NCBI GenBank assembly: GCA_902597795.1
Contig: CACJZA010000009.1
Location: 1 to 43,091 of the forward strand
Length of the DNA: 43,091 bases
Direction: 5' to 3'
Source of the DNA: an uncultured Alphaproteobacteria bacterium
GTDB lineage: Bacteria > Pseudomonadota > Alphaproteobacteria > HIMB59 > GCA-002718135
Each line of letters begins with the position of its first letter. Position 1 is the stretch's first letter. A model generated the notes under the pieces. It was not told the DNA's origin. It saw only the letters and a program-made list of their open reading frames with translations, and did no database searches. Positions 25,890-34,352 of this stretch are shown here, in pieces. The position numbers and the translations under genes were made by a program.

Positions 25890-26545
25890 TGTGCGGAAGA
25901 TTTACAAGTACTGAAGATAAAGAAAAAATTATAAAACTTTTTCCTAACTCTGAAGTTTTAAATTACTCACATAAGTCTTACAATATATCACCGTCTAATA
26001 TTGTTAATATTATTTATGAAAAGAATCATAAACTTTTAATAGATACTTTTATTTGGAGTTATAGTTTTTTTAGTAAACAAAATAATGTTACTCAATTTGT
26101 TATTAATGCAAGAATTGAAACGATTAATGATAAATATTTATTCAAAGAATCATTTACTAAAAGAAAATGTCTTATTATTGCAAATGGATACTATGAATGG
26201 AAAAATATAAATAATCAAAAACAACCATATTTAATATCAATTCCGAGAAATGAATTATTGTTTTTTGGTGGAATTTGGAGGGAAGAAATTAGAGATAATA
26301 AAAAAATGAATGTTGTCTGTATCATTACTAAGGAAGCAAATGAAAACCTTTCCCATATACATAATAGAATGCCTCTTATTATGTCTCATAATGAGGGTCT
26401 TGATTTTCTTAATGATAATGAAAATGAATTCCTACATAAAAACAAAAGTATTATCGAGGATGATTTAGACTTTTATCCTGTATCAAAAATTGTAAATAAT
26501 CCAAAAAATAATGATGAAAATTGCCTTAAAGAAATATCTTTATAA
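25889..26545 (+). CDS. SRAP protein (YedK/HMCES-type abasic-site DNA-protein crosslink protein)
   Basis: Binds abasic sites in single-stranded DNA through its N-terminal Cys. The start must be the GTG at 25889, because only this start places Cys2 directly after the initiator Met, giving MCGRF. Other active residues are visible: Asn73 in NARIET, Glu103 in GYYEW and His158 in HNRMP. At 218 residues it is family-normal. It overlaps the preceding stop by one base. It protects replication forks and is constitutive in some bacteria and SOS-induced in others; I see no LexA box. Confidence 0.93.
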   Translation: MCGRFTSTEDKEKIIKLFPNSEVLNYSHKSYNISPSNIVNIIYEKNHKLLIDTFIWSYSFFSKQNNVTQFVINARIETINDKYLFKESFTKRKCLIIANGYYEWKNINNQKQPYLISIPRNELLFFGGIWREEIRDNKKMNVVCIITKEANENLSHIHNRMPLIMSHNEGLDFLNDNENEFLHKNKSIIEDDLDFYPVSKIVNNPKNNDENCLKEISL

Positions 26546-26600
26546 TATTTAATTTTTTTATCGCTTTTATAATATTAATCAAATATATAATTTTTCCTAA

Positions 26601-27539
26601 ATGAGCCATTTATTTTATAAACCTGCTAAATCTAGATTGCACAGAAGTGAATTAGCTGTTCCAGGTTCTAATCCAAAGATGTTTGAAAAAGCATTAAAAT
26701 CAAATGCTGATTATATTTTTTTAGATTTAGAAGATGCAGTATCTCCAAATGATAAAATTGATGCAAGAAAAAATGTTATTAATGCAATAAAAGAACATAA
26801 TTGGAGAGAAGAAGGTAAAACAATCTCTATAAGAATTAACGGCTTGGATACACACTATATGTATCGTGATGTGATTGAAATTATAGAAGAGGTTGGTGAT
26901 AAGATTGATACATTATTAATTCCAAAAGTAGGCTCATCATCTGATGTATATATGGTTGATTGTATGCTTAATCAAATTGAACAAAATCAAAAATTTGAAA
27001 ATAGAATAGGTTTAGAATGTTTAATTGAAACAGCATTAGGAATGTCTAATATACAATCAATCGCAACATCAAGCTCAAGACTAGAAGCATTACACTTTGG
27101 GGTTGCAGATTATGCAGCAAGTATGCGAGCAAGAACAGTTGTCATAGGAGGTTTAAATCCGGATTACCCTGGTGATCAATGGCATCATGGTCTATCAACT
27201 TTAGTAATGACCTGTAGGTCATATGGCTTAAGAGCAATAGATGGGCCTTTTGGTGATTTTAATGACAAAGAAGGATATCTTGATGCAGCAAAAAGAGCTG
27301 CAGCAATTGGTTTTGAGGGTAAATGGGCAATACATCCATCGCAAATAGATTTAGCTAATGAAGTTTTTTCTCCACCTAAAGAAGAAATAGATAAAGCAAA
27401 AAGAATATTATTAGAATTAGAAAAAGCAGCTGCTGAAGGAAAGGGCGCCGCTCAGCTTGATGGAAGAATGATAGATGCTGCATCTGCTAGAATGGCTGAA
27501 AATATTGTAAATATTAATAAGTTAATTGAAAGTAAGTAA
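26601..27539 (+). CDS. mcl: L-malyl-CoA / beta-methylmalyl-CoA lyase
   Basis: CitE-superfamily lyase that splits malyl-CoA to acetyl-CoA and glyoxylate, or runs the reverse condensation. The 312 residues match alphaproteobacterial Mcl1/MclA. Visible elements are R78 in ISIRIN, E143 in LIETALG, D170 in FGVADYAAS, and the diagnostic stretches GGLNPDYPGDQWHHGLS, GPFGDFNDKEG and GKWAIHPSQI. The stop overlaps mtkA (TAATG), and mtkB follows, so the three form one transcription unit. The operon context favours the serine-cycle enzyme over citramalyl-CoA lyase. Confidence 0.94.
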   Translation: MSHLFYKPAKSRLHRSELAVPGSNPKMFEKALKSNADYIFLDLEDAVSPNDKIDARKNVINAIKEHNWREEGKTISIRINGLDTHYMYRDVIEIIEEVGDKIDTLLIPKVGSSSDVYMVDCMLNQIEQNQKFENRIGLECLIETALGMSNIQSIATSSSRLEALHFGVADYAASMRARTVVIGGLNPDYPGDQWHHGLSTLVMTCRSYGLRAIDGPFGDFNDKEGYLDAAKRAAAIGFEGKWAIHPSQIDLANEVFSPPKEEIDKAKRILLELEKAAAEGKGAAQLDGRMIDAASARMAENIVNINKLIESK

Positions 27540-28699
27540 TGGACATACACGAATATCAAGCAAAAAAAATATTGTCGGATTTTGGTGTAAAAATTCCCAC
27601 TGGTGGTATTGTTTATAGTCCAGAAAATGCAGAAAATAAAGCGAGAGAAATTGGTGGTTCTAAATGGGTTGTAAAAGCCCAAGTTCACTCTGGTGCTAGA
27701 GGTAAAGCGGGTGGAATTATAATATGTAATTCTCCGTTAGAAGTTGCTGATGCAACTGATAAATTGTTAGGTAAAAAATTAATTACAAACCAAACTGGTC
27801 CAGAGGGGAAGATAATAAATAGAATTTATATTGAAGAAGCAACTGATATCAAACATGAATTATATTTAGGTTTAGTTTTTGATAGATCTTCAGAAAGTAT
27901 AATGGTTGTAGCCTCAACAGAAGGTGGAATGAGTGTCGAAGAAATTTCAAAAGAAAAACCTGAAACAATTATACGATCTAAAATAGAAGTAGCAGTTGGT
28001 ATTCAGCAATTTCAAGCAAGAGAAATAGCTTTTGGTTTAGGAATAGAATCCAAATTGATCTCAAGAGCTGCAAATACAATCATTGGTTGTTATAAAGCTT
28101 TTAGTGAGCTTGATGCAACAATGGTTGAAGTCAACCCATTGGTTGTATCACACCAAGATGAAATATTAGCATTAGATTGTAAAATGAGTTTTGATAACAA
28201 TGCAATGTTTAGAAGAGATGAAATTGCAGAACTTAGAGATAAAACACAAGAAAATTCAAATGAAGTTTATGCTTCTGACAGAGGAATGAATTATGTAAGC
28301 TTAGATGGGAATATTGGTAATATTATTAATGGTGCAGGCTTAGCAATGGCTTCAATGGATATGATAAAACTTGCTGGTGGTGAACCTGCAAATTTTTTAG
28401 ATGTTGGCGGAGGTGCAACACCTGAAAAAATAGTTAAAGCTTTTAAATTAATCTCTATGGACACAAAAGTTAAGGTAATTTTAGTAAATATTTTTGCAGG
28501 AATTAATAGATGTGATTGGGTTGCAGAAGGAATTGTTCAAGCTTTATCAAAAATTGAAATTAAACATCCTTTAGTTATACGTTTAGCTGGAACTAACGTT
28601 GAAAAGGGAAATGAAATACTTAAAAAAAGCAATATAAATTACATTGAAGCATCAACTTTAGAAGATGCAGCAAATAAAGCAGTAAAGGCTCTTGGATAA
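27539..28699 (+). CDS. mtkA: Malate-CoA ligase (malate thiokinase) beta subunit
   Basis: ATP-grasp subunit of malate thiokinase, which forms malyl-CoA from malate, CoA and ATP. It is homologous to succinyl-CoA synthetase beta (SucC). At 386 residues it shows MDIHEYQAKKIL, KAQVHSGARGKAGG, the MtkA-like GIQQFQAREIAF, and GGEPANFLDVGGGA with NIFAGINRCDWVAEG. The malate preference is inferred from the flanking malyl-CoA lyase and from similarity to MtkA rather than SucC. It overlaps mcl by 1 nt and is 2 nt from mtkB. Confidence 0.92.
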   Translation: MDIHEYQAKKILSDFGVKIPTGGIVYSPENAENKAREIGGSKWVVKAQVHSGARGKAGGIIICNSPLEVADATDKLLGKKLITNQTGPEGKIINRIYIEEATDIKHELYLGLVFDRSSESIMVVASTEGGMSVEEISKEKPETIIRSKIEVAVGIQQFQAREIAFGLGIESKLISRAANTIIGCYKAFSELDATMVEVNPLVVSHQDEILALDCKMSFDNNAMFRRDEIAELRDKTQENSNEVYASDRGMNYVSLDGNIGNIINGAGLAMASMDMIKLAGGEPANFLDVGGGATPEKIVKAFKLISMDTKVKVILVNIFAGINRCDWVAEGIVQALSKIEIKHPLVIRLAGTNVEKGNEILKKSNINYIEASTLEDAANKAVKALG

Positions 28700-28701
28700 T
28701 C

Positions 28702-29598
28702 ATGTCTATAATAATTCACAAAAATACAAAGATTTTAGTCCAAGGTTTTACTGGAAAAATTGGAAGTTTTCATGCTGAAGAAATGATTAAGTATGGTTCA
28801 AACGTTGTTGGTGGTGTAACACCTGGTAAGGGTGGCATGACTCATTTAAATCTTCCAGTTTTTAATACTGTGAAAGAAGCTGTAGATCAAACAGGAGCAT
28901 CAACATCAATTTTATTTGTCCCACCAGCCTTTGCAGCAGACTCAGCAATGGAAGCTGCTGACGCTGGTATTAAAACATGTGTTGCTATTACTGACGGTAT
29001 TCCTTCTCATGATATGGTTAAAATAAAAAGATACATGAGAAGATATCCAAAAGATAAAAAAATGGGATTAGTAGGTCCGAATTGTGCAGGAATAATTAGT
29101 CCTGGTAAATCTATGTTAGGTATTATGCCTGGTCACATTTACAAAGAAGGTAAAATAGGAATAGTTAGTAGATCTGGTACTTTAGGATATGAAGCTGCAC
29201 AACAACTTAAAGATTTGGAAATCGGTGTTTCGACAAGTGTAGGTATAGGAGGCGATCCAATAAATGGAAGTTCTTTTAGAGATATAATTGAAAAGTTTGA
29301 AAATGATGACGAAACTATTGCAGTTTTAATGATAGGTGAAATAGGTGGCCCACAAGAAGTTGAAGCTGGACAATTTGCTAAAGAAAATATGAGTAAACCA
29401 GTAATTGCGTATATAGCAGGACTTACTGCACCTAAAGGTCGCGTGATGGGACATGCTGGCGCAATTGTTTCTGCTTATGGTGAAAGCGCAATAGAAAAAG
29501 TAGAACTTCTTAAAGATTGTGGAGTCACAATTTCCAAAAACCCTTCTGTAATGGGTGAAACTGTAAAAAAAGTATTAGTAGAAAATAATTTGAATTAA
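28702..29598 (+). CDS. mtkB: Malate-CoA ligase alpha subunit
   Basis: CoA-binding and phosphohistidine subunit, homologous to SucD, 298 residues. CoA-binding QGFTGKIGSFHAEEM (14-28) and GGVTPGKGG (37-45) are present. The phosphorylated histidine is H251 in GHAGAIVSAYGES, and VGPNCAGIISPGKS is conserved. Position and spacing after mtkA show it is the partner subunit. Together with mcl it joins malate to acetyl-CoA plus glyoxylate. The rest of a serine cycle (glyA, hprA, gck, ppc) is not in the window. Confidence 0.93.
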   Translation: MSIIIHKNTKILVQGFTGKIGSFHAEEMIKYGSNVVGGVTPGKGGMTHLNLPVFNTVKEAVDQTGASTSILFVPPAFAADSAMEAADAGIKTCVAITDGIPSHDMVKIKRYMRRYPKDKKMGLVGPNCAGIISPGKSMLGIMPGHIYKEGKIGIVSRSGTLGYEAAQQLKDLEIGVSTSVGIGGDPINGSSFRDIIEKFENDDETIAVLMIGEIGGPQEVEAGQFAKENMSKPVIAYIAGLTAPKGRVMGHAGAIVSAYGESAIEKVELLKDCGVTISKNPSVMGETVKKVLVENNLN

Positions 29599-29613
29599 TA
29601 TAATTAAAAAATA

Positions 29614-29751
29614 ATGAAATTTTTATATAAAAATGAATTTTGGATGTTAATATTTTCCCTAGGTGTTCTTTATTGGTTATTTAATCCATCAGTATTAACA
29701 ACCTTAGTTATGATTGTGCCATTGTTATTGGCCGTTTCTTCCCGTAAATAA
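29614..29751 (+). CDS. Very small hydrophobic protein, unknown
   Basis: A 45-residue ORF (starts MKFLYKNEFW, ends VSSRK) with one or two hydrophobic segments and a basic C-terminus. It fills most of the otherwise empty 208-base space between mtkB and the phosphatase gene and lies in the same direction as both. Only the fit to the gap and the membrane-like composition support it; there is no recognised family and no clear ribosome site. Confidence 0.4.
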   Translation: MKFLYKNEFWMLIFSLGVLYWLFNPSVLTTLVMIVPLLLAVSSRK

Positions 29752-29806
29752 AGCTAAGTTTTATACTTACTGATACATGAACGTTTATTGTATTTATAGT
29801 TAAAAA

Positions 29807-30370
29807 ATGAAATTATATCTTATTAGGCATGCAGAGTCAGAAGCTAATGCAGCATCAGATTTAGATAATCCAACTTATTATTATGATGCAAGAATTACTC
29901 AAAGGGGAGTTGAGCAAGCAAAAAAATTAAATAATAGAATTAAAAATCTCAAATTTGATAATTATTTTTGCTCCCCCTTAACAAGAACATTAGAGACATT
30001 TTCTATTGTTTTTCCATCTAATAAACCTGTAATTGAACCATTAATAAGAGAACATTTGTACCACTCATGTGATGTAGGAAGACAACCAAAAAAATTAAAA
30101 AAAGAATTTAATGATTTTGATTTTAATAATTTAAATGATTTTTGGTGGAATAATAACAAACCTATTAATGAAAAAAAAATAAAACAAGAGTCTCACAATG
30201 ATATTAAAATGAGATTAAGGTCTTTTCTGCTTTCTATCAAAAACCTTAATTTACAAAAAATTGTATTAGTCAGTCATGGCACATTCTTAAGTCAAATAAC
30301 TGAATATATGCTGGATAACTGTGAGGTATATGATTGTGAGTACAATGAGGTATACGAAAAATTTTTTTAA
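29807..30370 (+). CDS. Histidine phosphatase family protein (phosphoglycerate mutase-like)
   Basis: Phosphohydrolase of the RHG/PGAM fold, 187 residues. The phospho-acceptor His8 is in LIRHAESEANA. The second half of the active site is SPLTRTLET with Arg, REH near residue 82, and VSHGTFLS with the second His. Substrates in this family range from phosphosugars to cofactors and cannot be read here. It is convergent with the creatininase-type gene and could supply a dephosphorylation step to the neighbouring cluster, which is an inference. Confidence 0.88.
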   Translation: MKLYLIRHAESEANAASDLDNPTYYYDARITQRGVEQAKKLNNRIKNLKFDNYFCSPLTRTLETFSIVFPSNKPVIEPLIREHLYHSCDVGRQPKKLKKEFNDFDFNNLNDFWWNNNKPINEKKIKQESHNDIKMRLRSFLLSIKNLNLQKIVLVSHGTFLSQITEYMLDNCEVYDCEYNEVYEKFF

Positions 30371-30393
30371 TTTAATTCTTAATAAATAAAAAT

Positions 30394-31161
30394 CTAAAAC
30401 ATCTCATTTATTATTTTATTTAATTTTTGTGTTACTTTATCAATTATTTTTTTTCCTATTTGTGCATTGGATTTTCTAGGATCTCCAATAATTCCACTTT
30501 TACTTAATTCTTTAGTTACCCAGGCTTTCTTAATATTTTTCTCATAAGAAATGGTTTTAGATGATAAATAATCGGGAGATAATCTATGTTTAGAAATTTT
30601 AGATTGCCTAACTAGGTTTGGAAATAAATATAACATAATAGATGTTTCAAATTCTCCACCGTGATAACCAAAGTCTTTTTCTTTACTTGATATAATTCCT
30701 TTAAATTGATCAAATAAAAAATATGTACCTTTTACTATGTTAATATTAAATTCTGATTTCAATTCTTTAGCAATAATATCTATATGGCTAATTTGTCCAC
30801 CATGACTATTTAAAAGTAATATATTTTTAAATTTCAATTTACATACATTTTCTAAAATTGATAAAGAGTGCGATATAAATTCCAATGAATCAATACTTAT
30901 AGTTCCATCAAAATCGGTATGTTCAGCTGCTGAACCAAAATATATTTCAGGCATAATTAAATATTTATTTGAATTATATTTTTTATTGAATTCTAACAAT
31001 ATTCCTTCAAGAATTTTTTTATCAGTATTTAATGGAAGATGCGGACCGTGTTGTTCTATTGATGAAAATGGGAAAATTAAAACTGTTTTTCTATTTATTT
31101 TTTTAATTTCATTTGTTGTTAATTCTTCCCAAAAGTTTGTTAGCATTTTTTTATTATACAT
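30394..31161 (-). CDS. Creatininase-family amidohydrolase (possible pteridine/pyrimidine pathway enzyme)
   Basis: Metal-dependent amidohydrolase fold of 255 residues. The metal ligands are intact: E36-Q-H38-G-P-H41 and D47 in NTD, H120 in NSHGG, and E170 in HGGEFETS. The family includes creatininase, the archaeal formamidopyrimidine deformylase ArfB of riboflavin/F420 synthesis, and MftE. Next to RibA-, RibD- and PTPS-like genes, an ArfB-like role on a formylated or cyclic pyrimidine intermediate is more likely than creatinine breakdown; this is inferred from context. It diverges from the dehydrogenase gene across only 13 bases. Confidence 0.85.
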   Translation of the reverse strand: MYNKKMLTNFWEELTTNEIKKINRKTVLIFPFSSIEQHGPHLPLNTDKKILEGILLEFNKKYNSNKYLIMPEIYFGSAAEHTDFDGTISIDSLEFISHSLSILENVCKLKFKNILLLNSHGGQISHIDIIAKELKSEFNINIVKGTYFLFDQFKGIISSKEKDFGYHGGEFETSIMLYLFPNLVRQSKISKHRLSPDYLSSKTISYEKNIKKAWVTKELSKSGIIGDPRKSNAQIGKKIIDKVTQKLNKIINEMF

Positions 31162-31174
31162 TTATAAGTAAATT

Positions 31175-32134
31175 ATGAAATCTTATTCTTTATGGATTGA
31201 TAAAAAAAAACAACCTAAGATTTATCAAAAAAAACTTGTTTACAATAAAAACAACAAAACTGTTTTAGTTAAAACTATATACTCAGGTATTAGCAAGGGA
31301 ACTGAAAAATTAGTTTCATCTAAAAGCGTAAGTCAGGACCAATTTGAATTAATGAAAGCCCCTTTTCAAGATGGTTCTTTTAATTTACCTATAAAATACG
31401 GTTATATAAATGTTGGGAATATTATCGATGGTCCAAAGAAATATATAAATAAAAATATATTTAGTCTTTATCCTCATCAAGATTTATATGAAATTTCTAT
31501 TCAAAATTTAATTTTTCTACCAAAAGGAAATTTGAGAAAATATATTCTAACTGCAAATATGGAAACAGCAATCAATATCTTTTGGGACGCTCAATCTGAA
31601 AGTAATAACAAAATTCTAATTGTAGGGCTTGGCTCTGTAGGATTATTAACTGCATTTTTTTTTAAAATTAATGGATATAAAAATATTTATGTTTTTGATA
31701 ATAATAAAAATAAAAGAAAAATTGCCAATTATTTAGGATTAAATTTTATTGATATAAGAAGGATTGAGAAAATAGATGTAGCAATAAATACTACAGCTAA
31801 TTATAAAGTTTTAAATTCTTTAATGGAAAAATTATCTATTGAAGGAAAAATAGTAGAAGCTAGTTGGTATGGTAAAAATAAAGGAGAAGTTGCCTTAGGT
31901 GGGTATTTTCATTCTAAAAGATTAAAAATCATTAGCTCACAGGTATCTAAAATACCAAAATACATGAAAAATAAATATGATTTTAAGGGGAGATTAAAAT
32001 TAGCAATTAAATCTTTAAAAAATTCAAAATTAGAAAAATTAATTACTAGTGAAAGTAATTTTTTTGATTTAGAAAAAGATTACTATAAAATCCTTCAAAA
32101 TAAGGATACAATAATGCATCTAGTTAAATATTAA
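31175..32134 (+). CDS. Medium-chain dehydrogenase, BchC-like and lacking zinc ligands
   Basis: NAD(P)-binding MDR-family protein of 319 residues. The Rossmann motif IVGLGSVG ends at 156. At the position of the catalytic-zinc Cys stands SGISKGTE (37-44), and the structural-zinc Cys cluster is absent. The SGIS-x-GTE, LYPHQ (98-102) and NMETAINIFWDA (128-139) patterns are those of BchC and its relatives. No bacteriochlorophyll genes are in the window. It probably oxidises or reduces a hydroxyl side chain of the product made by the following PTPS-, GT- and MT-type genes. Two bases separate it from the next gene. Confidence 0.83.
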   Translation: MKSYSLWIDKKKQPKIYQKKLVYNKNNKTVLVKTIYSGISKGTEKLVSSKSVSQDQFELMKAPFQDGSFNLPIKYGYINVGNIIDGPKKYINKNIFSLYPHQDLYEISIQNLIFLPKGNLRKYILTANMETAINIFWDAQSESNNKILIVGLGSVGLLTAFFFKINGYKNIYVFDNNKNKRKIANYLGLNFIDIRRIEKIDVAINTTANYKVLNSLMEKLSIEGKIVEASWYGKNKGEVALGGYFHSKRLKIISSQVSKIPKYMKNKYDFKGRLKLAIKSLKNSKLEKLITSESNFFDLEKDYYKILQNKDTIMHLVKY

Positions 32135-32136
32135 TT

Positions 32137-32535
32137 ATGTATTCGATAAAAGTAAGAGAAAATATTCTAATAGCCCATTCTTTACCTGGGGAAGTATTTG
32201 GACCAGCCCAAAATATGCATGGAGCCACATATTTAGTAGATGCTGAATTTTTCACTGATAAACTTAATAAATACAATATAATTATGGATTTAGGAATAGT
32301 GTCCACGACTTTAAAAGATATTCTTAAAATATATAATTATCAAAATTTAGATGAAATTGATGAATTTAAGGGAAAAATTACCTCAACAGAGTTTTTAGCA
32401 GAGGATATTTGCAATAAGATCTTGAATAGACTAAGAAATGAATTCTCTGAAGATTACAAATCTTTAAAAAAAATTAAAATAACCTTGCAAGAATCAAATG
32501 TTGCATGGGCATCATATGAAAAAGAGGTTATCTAA
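32137..32535 (+). CDS. 6-pyruvoyl-tetrahydropterin synthase / QueD homologue with altered active site
   Basis: T-fold protein of 132 residues. Zinc ligand H14 (in LIAHSLPG) and H28 are present, but the usual HGH is HGA (A30). There is no Cys in the short loop before H28, and the usual late Asp-His is Asp-Glu (LDEIDEF). The pterin-anchoring Glu119 in TLQESNVAWASYE remains. It therefore probably binds a pterin-like ring but should not perform standard PTPS or QueD chemistry by the known mechanism. It lies between dehydrogenase and glycosyltransferase genes in one tight run, overlapping the latter by 20 nt. Confidence 0.85.
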   Translation: MYSIKVRENILIAHSLPGEVFGPAQNMHGATYLVDAEFFTDKLNKYNIIMDLGIVSTTLKDILKIYNYQNLDEIDEFKGKITSTEFLAEDICNKILNRLRNEFSEDYKSLKKIKITLQESNVAWASYEKEVI

Positions 32536-33562
32536 AAAAAAATCTGATATTTATTTTGTTTATCCAGGAAATATTAATGCAAAAACTGGAGGATATATTT
32601 ATGAAAAAAATATCCTAGAATATGCAAAGACAAGAGATATAAATATCAGACCAATTGCTCTAAGTGAAAATTATCCTTTTTCTACAAATGACGATATAAA
32701 ATATTTTCTAAAAATTTTAGATAAAGTTGATCCTGACTCTAAAATTATTATAGATGGATTAGCTTTAGAAGGAATGTATTCAATTTTTAAAAAAATACTT
32801 ATTTATAACGTTATCGCGCTAATACATCATCCTTTATATCTTGAATTTAAAGGTCAAAGGTCAAAAAAATTCTTTCGATTAGAAAAAGAAAATTTCAAAA
32901 GAATAAATAAATTTATTGTGACTTCTAAAAATACTAAAAATTTATTAATAAATGAATTTAAGGTGCTAAATAATAAAATTTCTGTAGTTGAACCTGGTAT
33001 AGAAAGACTTGCAAAATATAATTTTAAAAATAATAGTAAAATTCATTTTTTAACATGTGGAAGTATAATAAATAGAAAAAATTATCTTTTTTTATTAAAA
33101 GTTTTAAAGCCTTTAGATAATTTTATATTAGAAATTGTTGGTGATACTACAAGAGATATAAGTTATTACAAAAAACTCAAAGAATTTATTTCTAAAAATT
33201 CAATGAACAGAAAAATAATATTCCATGGTGTTATCTCAGATACAAAATTAGCTAAATTATATTCTAAAACAGATTGTTACATTTCGGTAAGTAAATATGA
33301 AGGTTTTGGGATGTCTTTAGCAAATGCATTAATAATTAAAAAGCCAATTATAACCTTTTTTACTAATACTATCTTAAATACATTGGGCAAAAAGGGTGTT
33401 ATTTATTTCAAAAAATTTGAAGTAAATGATCTTAGAAATATAATTATTAAAAATATATTAAATAAAAAAAATTTTAAAAAACTAAATATTGATATTTATA
33501 AAAACAAAAGATATCTTCTTACTCCTCTAGAATCAGCTAAGAAATTTGTTAAATTAATTTAA
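32516..33562 (+). CDS. GT4-family glycosyltransferase
   Basis: Retaining glycosyltransferase of GT-B fold, 348 residues. The acceptor domain opens with IYFVYPGNINAKTGGYIYEK. The donor domain has FLTCGSIINRKN, FHGVISDTKLAKLY and the nucleotide-sugar motif EGFGMSLAN (E262 to N270); the second Glu of the E-x7-E motif is Asn here. I start at 32516 rather than 32498 because the protein core begins soon after and the overlap with the PTPS-like gene is then only 20 nt. It should attach a sugar to the cluster's product. There are no membrane segments. Confidence 0.86.
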   Translation: MKKRLSKKKSDIYFVYPGNINAKTGGYIYEKNILEYAKTRDINIRPIALSENYPFSTNDDIKYFLKILDKVDPDSKIIIDGLALEGMYSIFKKILIYNVIALIHHPLYLEFKGQRSKKFFRLEKENFKRINKFIVTSKNTKNLLINEFKVLNNKISVVEPGIERLAKYNFKNNSKIHFLTCGSIINRKNYLFLLKVLKPLDNFILEIVGDTTRDISYYKKLKEFISKNSMNRKIIFHGVISDTKLAKLYSKTDCYISVSKYEGFGMSLANALIIKKPIITFFTNTILNTLGKKGVIYFKKFEVNDLRNIIIKNILNKKNFKKLNIDIYKNKRYLLTPLESAKKFVKLI

Positions 33563-33563
33563 T

Positions 33564-34352
33564 ATGCATGAATTTCAAAATAAATGGTTAAATCTCAGAG
33601 AAACTGTCGATAGAAATTCACGAAACCAAAGAATACTATATTTAATTAATAAATTTTTTAAAAATAAAAAAAATATTAGAATAGTTGATTTAGGTTCAGG
33701 TGCTGGATCTAATTATAGATTTCTTAAGTCACGATTAGTAAATAATCAATATTGGTTTTTTGTAGACATATCACATCAATCAACAAATTATTTTAAAAAA
33801 AATATAAAACTATCATCTAAAATAAAAAAAACTAATTTTAAAATTGTTGATGTAATTAATAATCTAGAAAAAATAAATTTTAATGATTATAGTTTAGTTA
33901 CAGGATCTGCTTTTTTAGATATTCTTCCAAAAACATGGTTTAAATATTTTCATAAATTAAATGTTGATACAGAAATTGTCTACTTTGCCTTAAATTATAA
34001 CGGTAATTTTAAATTTTTTCCAAAACACAAGGATGATAAAAGAATTCTTAATATTTTTAATAAAGATCAAAAATCTGACAAAGGAATAGGGGAAGTGGCC
34101 GTTGGACCAGATTGCAGTGAATTAATAAATAAAGTATTTAAAAGAACTCACAAAACATATGTTTTAGATTCTACGTGGGATGTTAGTGCAAATTATGAAT
34201 TTCAAATTTATTTTTTAAATTTTTGTAGAGAAATTATTCAAAAAAATAAACTTAACTTTGATGATTGGTTAAAATTTCGTTTAAAATGTATTAAAGAAAA
34301 AAATTCTAGATTTATTTTAAATAATACAGATTTTTTAGCTCTTAAGAAATAA
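33564..34352 (+). CDS. SAM-dependent class I methyltransferase
   Basis: A 262-residue protein with motif I RIVDLGSGAGSN at 39-50 and an acidic end of the second strand (WFFVDIS). The N-terminal WLNLRETVDRNSRNQ segment resembles the family found beside the same gene types in other alphaproteobacteria. It starts 1 nt after the glycosyltransferase stop. The target is unknown; methylation of a pterin, a sugar or a carboxylate are all possible. The 3' end overlaps the opposite-strand RibD-type gene by 18 nt. Confidence 0.83.
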   Translation: MHEFQNKWLNLRETVDRNSRNQRILYLINKFFKNKKNIRIVDLGSGAGSNYRFLKSRLVNNQYWFFVDISHQSTNYFKKNIKLSSKIKKTNFKIVDVINNLEKINFNDYSLVTGSAFLDILPKTWFKYFHKLNVDTEIVYFALNYNGNFKFFPKHKDDKRILNIFNKDQKSDKGIGEVAVGPDCSELINKVFKRTHKTYVLDSTWDVSANYEFQIYFLNFCREIIQKNKLNFDDWLKFRLKCIKEKNSRFILNNTDFLALKK

